Assembly (NCBI RefSeq): GCF_042666505.1
Contig: NZ_JBHTDN010000001.1
Span: 62,001 to 126,000, forward strand
DNA: 64,000 nucleotides
Origin: Parapedobacter sp042666505
Lineage (GTDB): Bacteria; Bacteroidota; Bacteroidia; Sphingobacteriales; Sphingobacteriaceae
Direction: 5' to 3'
Below, piece after piece: positions 1 through 7,507 of this stretch. Both the position numbers and the translations under genes were made by a program. The notes below the pieces were generated by a model. That model made no database searches. It saw nothing but the letters and a program-made list of their open reading frames with translations, and was not told the origin of the DNA. Position 1 is the stretch's first letter, and every line of letters starts with the position of its first letter.

Positions 1-772
1 GATGCTTACTGCTGAGGATGAGATAGATTTGGCCGTCCGGATACGGGCGGGAGATGCCGTGGCGTTAAACCGGTTGGTAAATGGAAACCTCCGGTTCGTG
101 ATTTCCGTAGCCAAACAATACCAACATCAGGGTTTGGTGCTGGAAGACCTGATTAACGAAGGAAATCTGGGGCTGGTTACGGCTGCCAAACGATTTGATG
201 AAACGCGTGGATTCAAGTTTATTTCCTATGCGGTGTGGTGGATCAGGCAAAGTATCATGTTGGCCATTTCCACGCAATCACGCACGGTGCGCCTGCCCTT
301 CAACCAAATCGCAGACATTGTCAAAGTGAAGCGGACACAATCAACCTTGGAGCAGCAACTGGAGCGCGAGCCGACGGTAGAGGAGCTGGCTGAGGTTCTG
401 GATGTTTCGCCCGCCAGGCTTGGGCGCACGTTGTTGAACGGCGAATCCCAGGTATCGGTTGATGCGCCTTTTTCGCATTCATCGGAGAGCAACCTGCTGG
501 ATACCTTATATGACGGCGGCGCTCCGACGGATCATGAGGCTATGCGCGAATCGTTGGAAATCGTGGTCAGAGATGCGATCCGCCATCTTCCCAAACGCGA
601 GCAATTGGTCCTGGAACTTTTTTTCGGACTGGGTGGAATCGAACCGAAGAACCTCATGGAAATCAGTCAGCGATTGGGTTTGACGACCGAACGCGTCCGG
701 CAACTCAAAGCCAAAGCACTGTTTTGGTTACAGCGTTCAACCGAAGGCCGGAAATTGGCGTTCTACCTATGA
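1..772 (+). CDS. rpoD: Primary RNA polymerase sigma factor, 3' part
   Basis: This is a sigma-70 family factor of the short Bacteroidota RpoD type, which directs RNA polymerase to housekeeping promoters. Region 2 is visible (RFVISVAKQYQ, DLINEGNLGL, RFDETRGFKFISYAVWWIRQ), followed by region 3 (EREPTVEELAEVLDVS) and a region 4 helix-turn-helix near the C-terminus (LTTERVRQLKAKAL). The first ATG (base 2) lies where family members read LLTAEEE, about 30 residues into a roughly 286-residue protein, so the true start is almost certainly upstream of the window and the gene is partial. Several positions differ from the most conserved RpoD sequence (for example NQIADIVKVKRTQS), so it may be a second RpoD-like paralog rather than the main factor. 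Confidence 0.88.
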   Translation, partial: MLTAEDEIDLAVRIRAGDAVALNRLVNGNLRFVISVAKQYQHQGLVLEDLINEGNLGLVTAAKRFDETRGFKFISYAVWWIRQSIMLAISTQSRTVRLPFNQIADIVKVKRTQSTLEQQLEREPTVEELAEVLDVSPARLGRTLLNGESQVSVDAPFSHSSESNLLDTLYDGGAPTDHEAMRESLEIVVRDAIRHLPKREQLVLELFFGLGGIEPKNLMEISQRLGLTTERVRQLKAKALFWLQRSTEGRKLAFYL

Positions 773-921
773 TCGATACTTGCAAGTGCCGCACGTAAAC
801 TTTAAGAAAACTCTTTAGAATCGTCCCCAAAATTTTCAATAAGTCTTGTGGGCTAAAAAAATTAGTATTAGTTTTGGTGTCGCGCCAACCAAAAGGCTGG
901 TTTTGGAAGAAGAACCGCGTT

Positions 922-1137
922 ATGGACACACAAGACGATGAGGTATGCTGCCCGTTCTGCAAGGGTAGGGTGGATGATGCCGGCAAGCCGATAGACGACA
1001 GTGAGCCGCTCGTTGGTACGACGGTGCTGTGCTTCGTCTGTGGGCGGTTATCCGGTTATAGCCCTTCCCGGGAGCCGTCATGCGCCTGTCCGGCGTGCGC
1101 GGACAAGCTATTCGCTTTTCTGCGGAACCATTTGTAA
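922..1137 (+). CDS. Small cysteine-rich protein, possible zinc ribbon
   Basis: A 71-residue ORF starting MDTQDDEVCCPFCKG. It has three Cys clusters (CCPFC, CFVC, CACPAC), the spacing expected of a treble-clef or zinc-ribbon fold, and no membrane segment. I do not recognise the family. An in-frame upstream start at 874 would add 16 basic and aromatic residues, but the ATG at 922 places the Cys pair at residue 9 and looks more natural. The last 80 bases overlap, on the opposite strand, the 3' end of a decayed P-type ATPase gene. The ordered Cys pairs argue that it is real, but it could be chance. Confidence 0.45.
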   Translation: MDTQDDEVCCPFCKGRVDDAGKPIDDSEPLVGTTVLCFVCGRLSGYSPSREPSCACPACADKLFAFLRNHL

Positions 1138-1871
1138 ACCTCAAACCACAATACCGAGACCGTAGCTAGGGCCATGCAAATTCCCAATTCGGATGCACGG
1201 AGTGACGTCACGTCAAAAAAACGAGATAGCGGCTCGACGTAGAGGATGGCGAACAGTATGACCAACACCAATACCGTAATGCCGGTGAGCAGAGGGTTCC
1301 GGCTCCTGAAACGCTCAAAAATGCTGTAGTAGAACGAGCGGTTGGCAAAGCTCAACAGGATGTTGGCAAAAATCAGCGTGGTAAAATACCATCGTTCTCG
1401 TTTTTTCCTCGCTGCCCCCGGCCTGAACAGTCAGCTGGTAGGCAAACAGCACACTGGCCGTAATCACTAGCCCCTGGACGATGCTGATGAGCAGTTCCCG
1501 TCCGTTCAGAAACGTATCGGTCATGATCCGCGGCGGGCGTTGCATTGTATTCCGCTCCATGGGTTCGTTCTCGTAAACGATGGAACAGGTAGGCCCCATC
1601 ACCAACTTCAGGAAAATGACATGGACGGGGGTAAAGATCTGCGGGAATACCCAGCCCAGAAACAGAGGCAGCGAAACGGTCAGGATAATGGGAATGTGGA
1701 TGGAAATGATGTATTGGACGGCTTTTTTGATGTTGGCATAAATGCGTCTCCCGGCGATAGCCAGGAGCTTTTCCGGACGGTGGCTAACTGATTATTGCCA
1801 TGCTGCTTCCTGGAAGCGGCTACCTCACTGTCGGTAAGGCCTTTTAGATGGCCGGGGATCTGGTGGGGCAT
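1056..1871 (-). pseudogene. P-type cation-transporting ATPase, internally deleted and frameshifted
   Basis: Reading leftward from the ATG at 1871, about 33 residues match the N-terminus of P2-type Ca2+/cation ATPases (GLTDSEVAASRKQHGNNQL). Near 1770-1780 the homology jumps in another frame to the post-hydrolase transmembrane region (RRIYANIKKAVQYIISIH, then VMGPTCSIVYENEPME and the last helices). The actuator, phosphorylation (DKTGT) and nucleotide-binding domains, some 550 residues, are missing. A second lesion, one extra T in a short T run at 1383-1386, shifts the frame again before SFANRSFYYSIFERF. No pump can be made. It lies 34 bases downstream of the MBL-rhodanese gene on the same strand, so it may once have been the last gene of that operon. 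Confidence 0.85.
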
Positions 1872-1905
1872 ACTGCAGAACGTGATGACACGTTAAAGTT
1901 ACGGA

Positions 1906-3300
1906 TTATTCCGCCGAATTGGGTACGGGTTGTCGCCTCCATGCCTCCATGCCGCCGGAGAAGTTCTGTACATCCTTGAAGCCATTGGCTGCCAGTACCG
2001 ACTGGGCGATGGCTGCCCGTGCACCACTTTGGCAGTGGATGACCAGCTGTTTGCCCCGGTCCAGTTCGTCCAGGTGGTCGGCAAGCGTACCGACAAACAG
2101 GTTGACGGCACCCGGTATGTGGCCCGCCGCGTATTCGGAAGCACTGCGTACATCCACCACCTGTACATCATCCCGGCCGAGTAACGTCCGGAAGGTATCG
2201 ATGTCGATCAGCTTACGGGTTTCCAGGGGAAGTCCGAGGTCATCCACGCTGGATACATACCCCAAGATGTTGTCCATACCAATGCGCATGAGCTTGCGTG
2301 TCAGGTCTTCAACCTGTCCATCGTCGGCCACGAGCACGATTTGTTCGTCGTACCCCACCAGCCAACCTACCCAAGTGGAGAAAGATGAATTGTTTTCGAT
2401 GCCGAGGCTCCCGGGGATGGCTCCGGAGGCATGGAGGGCTTTCGGCCGGGCGTCAATGATGCGGGTGCCGCCGCGGTATGCCGCGAGGAATTGATCCGCC
2501 GTGAGTTTGGGGTGCCGCGGTACTTCTGTCAGCAGCGGACGATCCACCTTGTTAAGCGTTTTCATCATGGCAAAATACTTCGGCGGTTCGGGCTGGCCGG
2601 CCAGCAGGTAGTCCGTAAATCCCCGTTCGTCGTTCTCAAAACGGAACGCCCAATTCCGTATCCGTTCATACCCCACGGTGGTGCTGGGTACGGCACCGAG
2701 GGCTTTGCCGCAGGCCGATCCGGCACCGTGTCCCGGCCATACCTGTACGTAAGGGGGCAGACTGCTGAATTTCGTCAGCGACTGGAACAGCTGGTGCGCA
2801 CCAATATCTTGCGTACCCGCCAATCCTGCCGCTTTTTCCAGCAGGTCCGGACGGCCGATGTCGCCCACGAAGACAAAATCGCCCGTGAAGAGCATGATCG
2901 GTTCATCCGTGGCCGGATGGTCGCGCAGCAGGAAGCTGATGCTTTCCGGCGTGTGTCCCGGCGTATGGATAACTTCGAGGGAGAGGTTGCCGACCCTGAT
3001 GACATTGCCTCCGCGCAGTCCCTCATGGGCGAATTGATACTGCCAATCTGGTCCCCCCTCGTCCGAAAGGTACATCGTCGCCCCGGTGAGTGCGGCGAGT
3101 TCGCGCGTGCCGGAAAGGAAATCCGCGTGGATGTGCGTTTCCGTAACGTGCGTAATACGAAGCCCGTTCTGCTTTGCAACGTCCAAATACGTGTCGACAT
3201 CTCGCTTCGCGTCGATCACGATGGCCTCGCCGGTCGCCTGGCATCCGATGAGGTAACTGCCCTGAGCGAGTGATTTATCATAAATGTGCTGAAAAAACAT
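1906..3300 (-). CDS. MBL-fold hydrolase fused to two rhodanese domains (persulfide dioxygenase-like)
   Basis: 464 residues. The N-terminal ~240 residues form a metallo-beta-lactamase domain of the ETHE1/BLH type with metal ligands THIHADF, the HTPGHTP loop, TGDFVFVGDIGRPD and VWPGHGAGS. Two rhodanese domains follow. The first lacks a catalytic Cys (VLVADDGQ at the expected loop), while the second keeps it (VIHCQSGAR). Members of this class oxidise glutathione persulfide or other sulfane sulfur to sulfite in the cytoplasm. It ends the leftward transcription unit that starts with the two YeeE/YedE genes (45-base gap), consistent with sulfide or persulfide detoxification. Exact substrate is inferred. 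Confidence 0.9.
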   Translation of the reverse strand: MFFQHIYDKSLAQGSYLIGCQATGEAIVIDAKRDVDTYLDVAKQNGLRITHVTETHIHADFLSGTRELAALTGATMYLSDEGGPDWQYQFAHEGLRGGNVIRVGNLSLEVIHTPGHTPESISFLLRDHPATDEPIMLFTGDFVFVGDIGRPDLLEKAAGLAGTQDIGAHQLFQSLTKFSSLPPYVQVWPGHGAGSACGKALGAVPSTTVGYERIRNWAFRFENDERGFTDYLLAGQPEPPKYFAMMKTLNKVDRPLLTEVPRHPKLTADQFLAAYRGGTRIIDARPKALHASGAIPGSLGIENNSSFSTWVGWLVGYDEQIVLVADDGQVEDLTRKLMRIGMDNILGYVSSVDDLGLPLETRKLIDIDTFRTLLGRDDVQVVDVRSASEYAAGHIPGAVNLFVGTLADHLDELDRGKQLVIHCQSGARAAIAQSVLAANGFKDVQNFSGGMEAWRRQPVPNSAE

Positions 3301-3345
3301 GCTTTTTTTGTTTGATGAAAACTGTTATAAGCTGAAAGTTTTTAA

Positions 3346-3897
3346 TTAATGGGGAAGGCTATCCCGCAGTCTGCCATAAACCCAGGTGCCTGCGATTGCG
3401 CTGAGCAGCACAATGGCTACCACGGTGGCGCCCGTGCCGATCTGGACAAACAAGGGGCCCGGGCAGGCGCCGGTCAGGCCCCAACCCAATCCAAAAATGA
3501 GCCCCCCGTAAATCTGGCCTTTGCTGAATTTTTTCGGTGTGAACGTAATGGGCTCGCCGTAGATGGTCTTGATGTTGAATCTCTTGATTAACCAAACCGA
3601 TAGGATACCCACCGCGATCGCCGACCCGATGATCCCATACATGTGGAACGATTGCAGGCGGAACATTTCCTGAATGCGGAACCAACTGATGATTTCAGCT
3701 TTCACGAAGACAATCCCGAATAGGATGCCCACAATCAGGTACTTGAGGTTGTGGTACCACTTGTGTTGCAGTTGCGATTCATTGACACATAGGGTATCCT
3801 GCGTGCGTACTTCCTTCTCGTTTTTTGGATCGAAAGCCGAAAATTGAGAATTGAAAGTCGAAATTTGAGAATTGGAATTGTTATTTTTGCGCATCAT
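3346..3897 (-). CDS. YeeE/YedE (DUF6691) membrane protein, sulfur transport
   Basis: A small integral membrane protein of the YeeE/YedE (DUF395/DUF6691) family, one half of a two-protein sulfur-compound transporter (PmpA/PmpB-like). About four hydrophobic segments follow a soluble N-terminus. The family signature GLTGACPGPLF carries the conserved Cys. I chose the tandem ATG at 3897/3894; an ATG at 3978 would overlap the upstream gene and add non-family sequence. The N-terminus contains an unusual Asn/Gln/Ser/Phe repeat (NSQISTFNSQFSAFD) created by a small DNA repeat (see the repeat entry). Its partner gene ends 52 bases upstream on the same strand. Confidence 0.85.
   Translation of the reverse strand: MMRKNNNSNSQISTFNSQFSAFDPKNEKEVRTQDTLCVNESQLQHKWYHNLKYLIVGILFGIVFVKAEIISWFRIQEMFRLQSFHMYGIIGSAIAVGILSVWLIKRFNIKTIYGEPITFTPKKFSKGQIYGGLIFGLGWGLTGACPGPLFVQIGTGATVVAIVLLSAIAGTWVYGRLRDSLPH
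3840..3880. repeat. Two imperfect 20-bp AATTGAGAATTG units inside a gene start
   Basis: Two adjacent units of about 20 bp (3840-3860 and 3861-3880), each built on AATT(T)GAGAATTG. They encode the near-heptad repeat NSQISTF/NSQFSAF at the start of the YeeE/YedE protein. AT-rich direct repeats of this appearance are common between genes in Bacteroidota genomes (general knowledge, not checked here). Here they have become part of a coding region. Confidence 0.6.
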
Positions 3898-3949
3898 CTT
3901 AAATAATCTAAACCATGAAGGAAAATAGTATTGCCAAGTAAATCCGATC

Positions 3950-4510
3950 TCAACCAAGTATAAAAGGCAAAAAGACATTGGCCATCAGAAAGCCACCGAT
4001 CATAAAGCAGACGGTAGCCACGAGTGAAGGCCATTGCAACGTGCTTAATCCCATTATGGCGTGTCCGCTGGTACATCCCCCGGCGTAACGCGAGCCGAAG
4101 CCGACCAGGAATCCGCCGCCGACCATCATGATAAGGCCGTTTGCCGTTAGCAAGTAATCCCAATTGAAAAGCTGTTTCGGTACCATGTTGGTGTAGTCGT
4201 TGATGCCATATCCCGCGAGTTCGGTGACCAGGGCCGGGTTTACTTCGACCGGCTGAGGGTTAGCCAGCCATAGGCTCGCGATCACCCCGCCACCGAAGGC
4301 ACCGAGGACGAAAAAGAGATTCCAGAATTCCTTTCGGTAATCATACTTGAAGAATTTGATATCCGCGGGGAAGCACATCGCACAGACGTGGCGCAGGTTG
4401 GCCGAAATGCCGAAATGCTTGTTGCCCAGAATCAGGAGTGTGGGGACCGTGAGACCCACCAGCGGGCCGGCGATGTACCACGGCCACGGTTGTTTCAACC
4501 ATTCTATCAT
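3950..4510 (-). CDS. YeeE/YedE family membrane protein, sulfur transport
   Basis: 186 residues with about five hydrophobic segments and the family signature YAGGCTSGHAIMGLS, whose Cys is thought to contact the transported sulfur species (thiosulfate or persulfide) in YeeE-type channels. A second Cys pair sits in the first loop (HVCAMCFPAD). It is the first gene of the leftward unit with the DUF6691 partner and the MBL-rhodanese gene. A clear -7 box and a CRP-type palindrome lie upstream (4543-4586), so expression is probably activated by the Crp/Fnr protein encoded at 5464-6117. Confidence 0.87.
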   Translation of the reverse strand: MIEWLKQPWPWYIAGPLVGLTVPTLLILGNKHFGISANLRHVCAMCFPADIKFFKYDYRKEFWNLFFVLGAFGGGVIASLWLANPQPVEVNPALVTELAGYGINDYTNMVPKQLFNWDYLLTANGLIMMVGGGFLVGFGSRYAGGCTSGHAIMGLSTLQWPSLVATVCFMIGGFLMANVFLPFILG

Positions 4511-4542
4511 AAGCGTTCTTTTTTTATCAATCCATTTGTTTA

Positions 4543-4586
4543 CAAAGATAACAACCAGAGCGGCCCCATTCAGTGACTTCTGTCAC
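4543..4586 (-). promoter_or_regulatory. Promoter with CRP-type operator upstream of the yeeE/yedE unit
   Basis: On the minus strand a perfect Bacteroidota -7 box, TATCTTTG, occupies 4550-4543. No TTG -33 element is present at the usual distance. Instead the inverted repeat GTGACTTCTGTCAC (4573-4586; GTGA-N6-TCAC) is centred 36.5 bases from the last base of the -7 box, about -40 from the expected transcription start. That is the position of a class II CRP/FNR activator site. A second site of the same sequence class and near-identical spacing lies upstream of the TauE gene. Confidence 0.72.
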
Positions 4587-4600
4587 CTTCCAACGGACGG

Positions 4601-5395
4601 CTAACGAAAAAGTTCGTTGATCAGGATGTAAATGCTCATCAGGAGGACGAACCACCCGAAACCCTTCTGCAATTTATGTCCGGATACCCTGCCCGAAATC
4701 CGGTTGCCCAGATAAAAGCCCAGGATTGCCAGCCCGGTAACCAGCAACAGGAAACCCCATTCGATGGGCCTATTGGCCACATCGCCCATGAAGCCAAGGA
4801 GCGACTTGGCGGCAATGATCAGCAGCGAAGTGCCAACGGCCTTTTTCATGGACAATTTGCTCAGCAGTACAAGGGCGGGAATGATGAGGAAACCGCCACC
4901 CGCGCCTACGAGTCCCGTTAGTGTGCCGACCAGCATCCCTTCCAAAAAGATCATCGGATAGTTATACCGGATTTCAGCATCCTCCGGGCAATCCTTGCAG
5001 GGCTGCTTCCGGATCATGGAAATGGAAGCTGCAAACATCATGACGGCGAACAGCAGCATTACGGCCATGGGTTTGCCAAAGGTAAAATCACCCAGCATAA
5101 AGAGGGGGTCCGGGATGGCGGGGACGAGGTACTTGCGTGTGGCGTATACGGCTGCGATGGAGGGAATGCCGAATAGGGTGGCGGTCTTGATGTCAACTAA
5201 CCCCCGGCGGTATTTGGGCCATGCACCTACTAGACTGGTGGCCCCCACAATGAATAGCGAATAGGCTGTAGCCGTAACGGGTGGAAGCTCGAAAAGATAT
5301 ACCAGTACAGGTACCGTGAGTATAGAGCCACCGCCGCCGATAAGACCCAGGGCGATGCCGATAAACAATGAAGCAAGATAACCGACGAATTCCAT
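4601..5395 (-). CDS. Sulfite exporter TauE/SafE family protein
   Basis: 264 residues with about eight transmembrane segments in two repeated halves, each opening with a Gly-rich stretch (GLIGGGGSILTVPVLVY and GLVGAGGGFLIIPALVLL). This is the TauE/SafE fold used to export sulfite or related organosulfur anions across the inner membrane. A soluble loop with a Cys pair (CKDCPEDAEIRYNYP) separates the halves, as in the Bacteroidota subgroup. Next to a persulfide dioxygenase-like gene, the likely job is removal of the sulfite it makes. It has its own promoter and operator (5423-5467). Confidence 0.9.
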   Translation of the reverse strand: MEFVGYLASLFIGIALGLIGGGGSILTVPVLVYLFELPPVTATAYSLFIVGATSLVGAWPKYRRGLVDIKTATLFGIPSIAAVYATRKYLVPAIPDPLFMLGDFTFGKPMAVMLLFAVMMFAASISMIRKQPCKDCPEDAEIRYNYPMIFLEGMLVGTLTGLVGAGGGFLIIPALVLLSKLSMKKAVGTSLLIIAAKSLLGFMGDVANRPIEWGFLLLVTGLAILGFYLGNRISGRVSGHKLQKGFGWFVLLMSIYILINELFR

Positions 5396-5422
5396 TTTTT
5401 TCGTGTATTGACGTTACCCTTG

Positions 5423-5467
5423 CAAAGGTCGGTTGCGATGCAATCTCTTGTCGGTGACCTAGGTCAC
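5423..5467 (-). promoter_or_regulatory. Promoter with CRP-type operator upstream of the TauE gene
   Basis: The perfect 14-bp palindrome GTGACCTAGGTCAC (5454-5467) contains GTGA-N6-TCAC, the CRP half-site spacing. Its centre is 37.5 bases from the end of a -7-like box GACCTTTG (5430-5423, minus strand), against 36.5 at the yeeE/yedE promoter. No -33 TTG is visible, as expected for an activator-dependent promoter. The palindrome overlaps the stop codon of the Crp/Fnr gene. Confidence 0.72.
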
Positions 5468-6117
5468 ACGGTCGACAGGAGTTGGATGGAATTGCGCTGT
5501 AGCACGACTTTGCCGTGCTGTTCCATCTTTTTCAGCAACCGCGAAATCACTTCCCGCGAGGAGCCCAGGTCGTGGGCAATCTGTTGGTGGGTGGTATACA
5601 GTTCCCTGGAGCCGTGTCGTTTGCTAAGTTTTTCGAGGTGATAGGCCAGCCGTTCGTCCATGCTTTTGAACGCGATGTGGTCGATGACCTCCAACAATTC
5701 TTCAAAACGCGAGCGGTAAGTTTCCAGCACGAAGTAATACCAAGTTTTATAGTCGCGCATCAGGTCGTCCATCCGGGCAATCGGCACCAGCAATGCCGTA
5801 GTATCTTCGACGGCAGTGGCCAGTACCTCGCTTTTCTCCTGTTTGGTGGCGCATATCATTGACAGGGCGCAGGCGCTACCCGGCTCCAGGTGGTACACAA
5901 AAAATTCCCGGCCGTCGTTCCCCTGCCGATACACTTTGACGAGGCCTCCCACAAGCAGCATCGTGGACTTGAAATACTGGCCGGTCTGCATCAACTGTTC
6001 GCCGGCGGGGAATGTCCTCACGGTGCACGCTTCGGACAAGGCCTTTCTCAGGTTTGGCTCAAAGTGGCTGAAATAGGTGTTCAGGTAATCGGGTATTGTC
6101 GGCGTTTGTGTGTGCAT
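5464..6117 (-). CDS. Crp/Fnr family transcriptional regulator of the sulfur cluster
   Basis: 217 residues: a cNMP-binding beta-roll (about 20-140), dimerisation helix (about 145-165) and winged helix-turn-helix with recognition segment HDLGSSREVISRLLKK. That segment has Arg-Glu-x-x-Ser-Arg, which includes the positions CRP uses to read GTGA (R180, E181, R185 in E. coli numbering, family knowledge). The beta-roll holds Cys residues (SACALSMICAT) that could sense persulfide or redox, but that is inference. Two GTGA-N6-TCAC palindromes lie just downstream, in front of the TauE and YeeE genes, making this the likely local activator. It takes the place of the ArsR-type BigR found in comparable proteobacterial clusters. 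Confidence 0.88.
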   Translation of the reverse strand: MHTQTPTIPDYLNTYFSHFEPNLRKALSEACTVRTFPAGEQLMQTGQYFKSTMLLVGGLVKVYRQGNDGREFFVYHLEPGSACALSMICATKQEKSEVLATAVEDTTALLVPIARMDDLMRDYKTWYYFVLETYRSRFEELLEVIDHIAFKSMDERLAYHLEKLSKRHGSRELYTTHQQIAHDLGSSREVISRLLKKMEQHGKVVLQRNSIQLLSTV

Positions 6118-6174
6118 GATGGCTATTTTTATCTCTTAATGCGGTTTGTCGCTTAATACGGTGAATTGATAACG

Positions 6175-7218
6175 TTACGTGTTTTGGGGCCTGTATTTTT
6201 CCCTGATCCGGACGGCCAGTGCTTCTGCCGGGTTGGTTTCAAAAAGCTGACGCCGCTCTGCCGCCGTAAACCCCGCCTTTTTTAGGGCGGGGATGAGGTC
6301 TTGGAAGAGGGCGACATAGGGACGAACCCGGCCTCCGTCGGGCTTGCCGACCTCGTACCACCCTGCGTCGTGCGAGATCAGGGCCCGGTGCAGCAGGCGC
6401 CGGGCTTTCAGGTCCCGGAGGAAGGCCACGTAGCGGTCGACCAGCTGTGGATACAGTCCGTCGAATGCGACCCATCCACCGGCTTCGGCCGCTTGGATAT
6501 GCAGCGCCCTGTCCGGCTCGCTCTGCGCGTGTGTCCACACCCAAGCGTCGGGCGCAGCGCCGGTGTCAGTGAGAATGGCCAGCTCTTCGAGGGCGGCCCG
6601 CCCATCGCCGGTATGCACAAAGATGGTCAGCCCGGTCTGGAGGTGGGTGAGGGCGGCGGCGCGGATCAGCTTGCGCTGCGTGGCCGAGAGTGGGTGGCCG
6701 TCTACGCCCGTTTTGATGAAGCCGGGTTTGATGCCGGTATCGCCAATGCCGTTGCGCCATTCGGCAACCCACCGCTCTGCCAGTTGCTCGGCGGTTTCCG
6801 TATATGCGTGGGGCGGCAGGTATTTTTCGCCTGCGGCACCGTAGTAACCGGTATTGGTGACAATGTGCATGCCGGATGCGTCAGACAACCGTTTGAGCAA
6901 ATGGGCGTCACGACCGATCCATTCGGGCGTGCAATCCACGAACGTGCGTACACCGTGGCGGCGCACATCTTCGAGATAGGGGAGCATGGCGGCAAACACT
7001 TCATCTTGGTCGTAACGCTTGGGGTTAACCTGATCCGCACCGATGAAATCGACCAGAATGTGCTCATGGGGCAGCACCGTCCCGAGCTTGTCGATGGCAA
7101 TGGGGCCATTGACGGTCATCACCTGGGCGGAGGGGCGAAGGAGCCAACCAGGCGGAGCAATACCCGCCAGCGGTAGCGCGGACAAGAACCCTTTTTGGAT
7201 GAAAGTACGCCGTTTCAT
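6175..7218 (-). CDS. Phosphotriesterase-family metallohydrolase, Tat-type signal
   Basis: 347 residues. The mature part has the amidohydrolase metal centre of the phosphotriesterase family: HEH (LPHEHILVDF), the carboxylated Lys (FIKTGVDG), His in FVHTGDG and WTHAQSE, and the Asp of SHDAGWYEVG. The N-terminus MKRRTFIQKGFL followed by a hydrophobic stretch is a twin-arginine-like export signal, so the enzyme probably acts in the periplasm. The substrate is unknown; many relatives are lactonases or phosphotriesterases. The ATG at 7218 is chosen because the longer reading frame runs back through the tRNA gene. A -7-like box TAGATTTG (7231-7224) sits six bases upstream. Confidence 0.85.
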   Translation of the reverse strand: MKRRTFIQKGFLSALPLAGIAPPGWLLRPSAQVMTVNGPIAIDKLGTVLPHEHILVDFIGADQVNPKRYDQDEVFAAMLPYLEDVRRHGVRTFVDCTPEWIGRDAHLLKRLSDASGMHIVTNTGYYGAAGEKYLPPHAYTETAEQLAERWVAEWRNGIGDTGIKPGFIKTGVDGHPLSATQRKLIRAAALTHLQTGLTIFVHTGDGRAALEELAILTDTGAAPDAWVWTHAQSEPDRALHIQAAEAGGWVAFDGLYPQLVDRYVAFLRDLKARRLLHRALISHDAGWYEVGKPDGGRVRPYVALFQDLIPALKKAGFTAAERRQLFETNPAEALAVRIREKYRPQNT

Positions 7219-7287
7219 TTTCACAAATCTAAGTTTTCGCTTTTTCAAAGAGAAATGATATTTTTGCAACCGCATTACCGGAATCAT

Positions 7288-7361
7288 CGGGGTGTAGCGC
7301 AGCCCGGTAGCGCGCTTCGTTCGGGACGAAGAGGCCGTGGGTTCGAATCCCGCCACCCCGA
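7288..7361 (+). tRNA. tRNA-Pro (anticodon CGG)
   Basis: The acceptor stem CGGGGTG pairs with CACCCCG, the discriminator is A, and the T-arm reads GTGGGTTCGAATCCCGC. The anticodon stem CTTCG/CGAAG encloses loop TTCGGGA, giving anticodon CGG (7322-7324), which reads proline codon CCG. CCA is not encoded (ACT follows). A GAAA-loop terminator follows 15 bases later. The last 16 bases and the terminator are repeated 107 bases downstream. Confidence 0.96.
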
Positions 7362-7376
7362 CTCACTAAAATGAAG

Positions 7377-7400
7377 CCCTTGCGAAAGCAGGGGTTTTTT
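7377..7400 (+). terminator. Intrinsic terminator after tRNA-Pro
   Basis: The stem CCCTTGC/GCAGGGG (one G-T pair) with a GAAA loop is followed by six T. An identical copy sits at 7484-7507 within the duplicated segment. Confidence 0.85.
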
Positions 7401-7483
7401 ATGTAATACGGGATGGCTGCGGCAAACGAGTGCGGGGCAGCGGGATGCAGCCAATCCCGCCACCCCGACTCACTAAAATGAAG

Positions 7484-7507
7484 CCCTTGCGAAAGCAGGG
7501 GTTTTTT
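7484..7507 (+). terminator. Second copy of the tRNA-Pro terminator
   Basis: Duplicate of the 7377-7400 hairpin and T run, carried by the tandem repeat. It now serves as a back-up terminator between the tRNA and the convergent DHFR-like gene. Confidence 0.75.

Noticed and set aside
1205..1214. GTGACGTCAC palindrome in the ATPase pseudogene
   Set aside because: Half-sites resemble the CRP-type operators but spacing is wrong (GTGA-N2-TCAC) and no promoter lies near.
2431..3273. Long open frame (280 codons) on the plus strand
   Set aside because: It lies wholly antisense to the MBL-rhodanese gene, has no domain pattern and follows the third-position bias of the real gene.
3836..3885. Possible CRISPR-like or transposon end repeats
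   Set aside because: Units are short, imperfect and directly adjacent, with no spacers or transposase.
6301..7176. Plus-strand open frame of 291 codons
   Set aside because: Antisense shadow of the phosphotriesterase-family gene, which has all metal ligands.
7219..7356. N-terminal extension of the phosphotriesterase gene
   Set aside because: It would translate through the complement of tRNA-Pro; the Tat-like start at 7218 is better.
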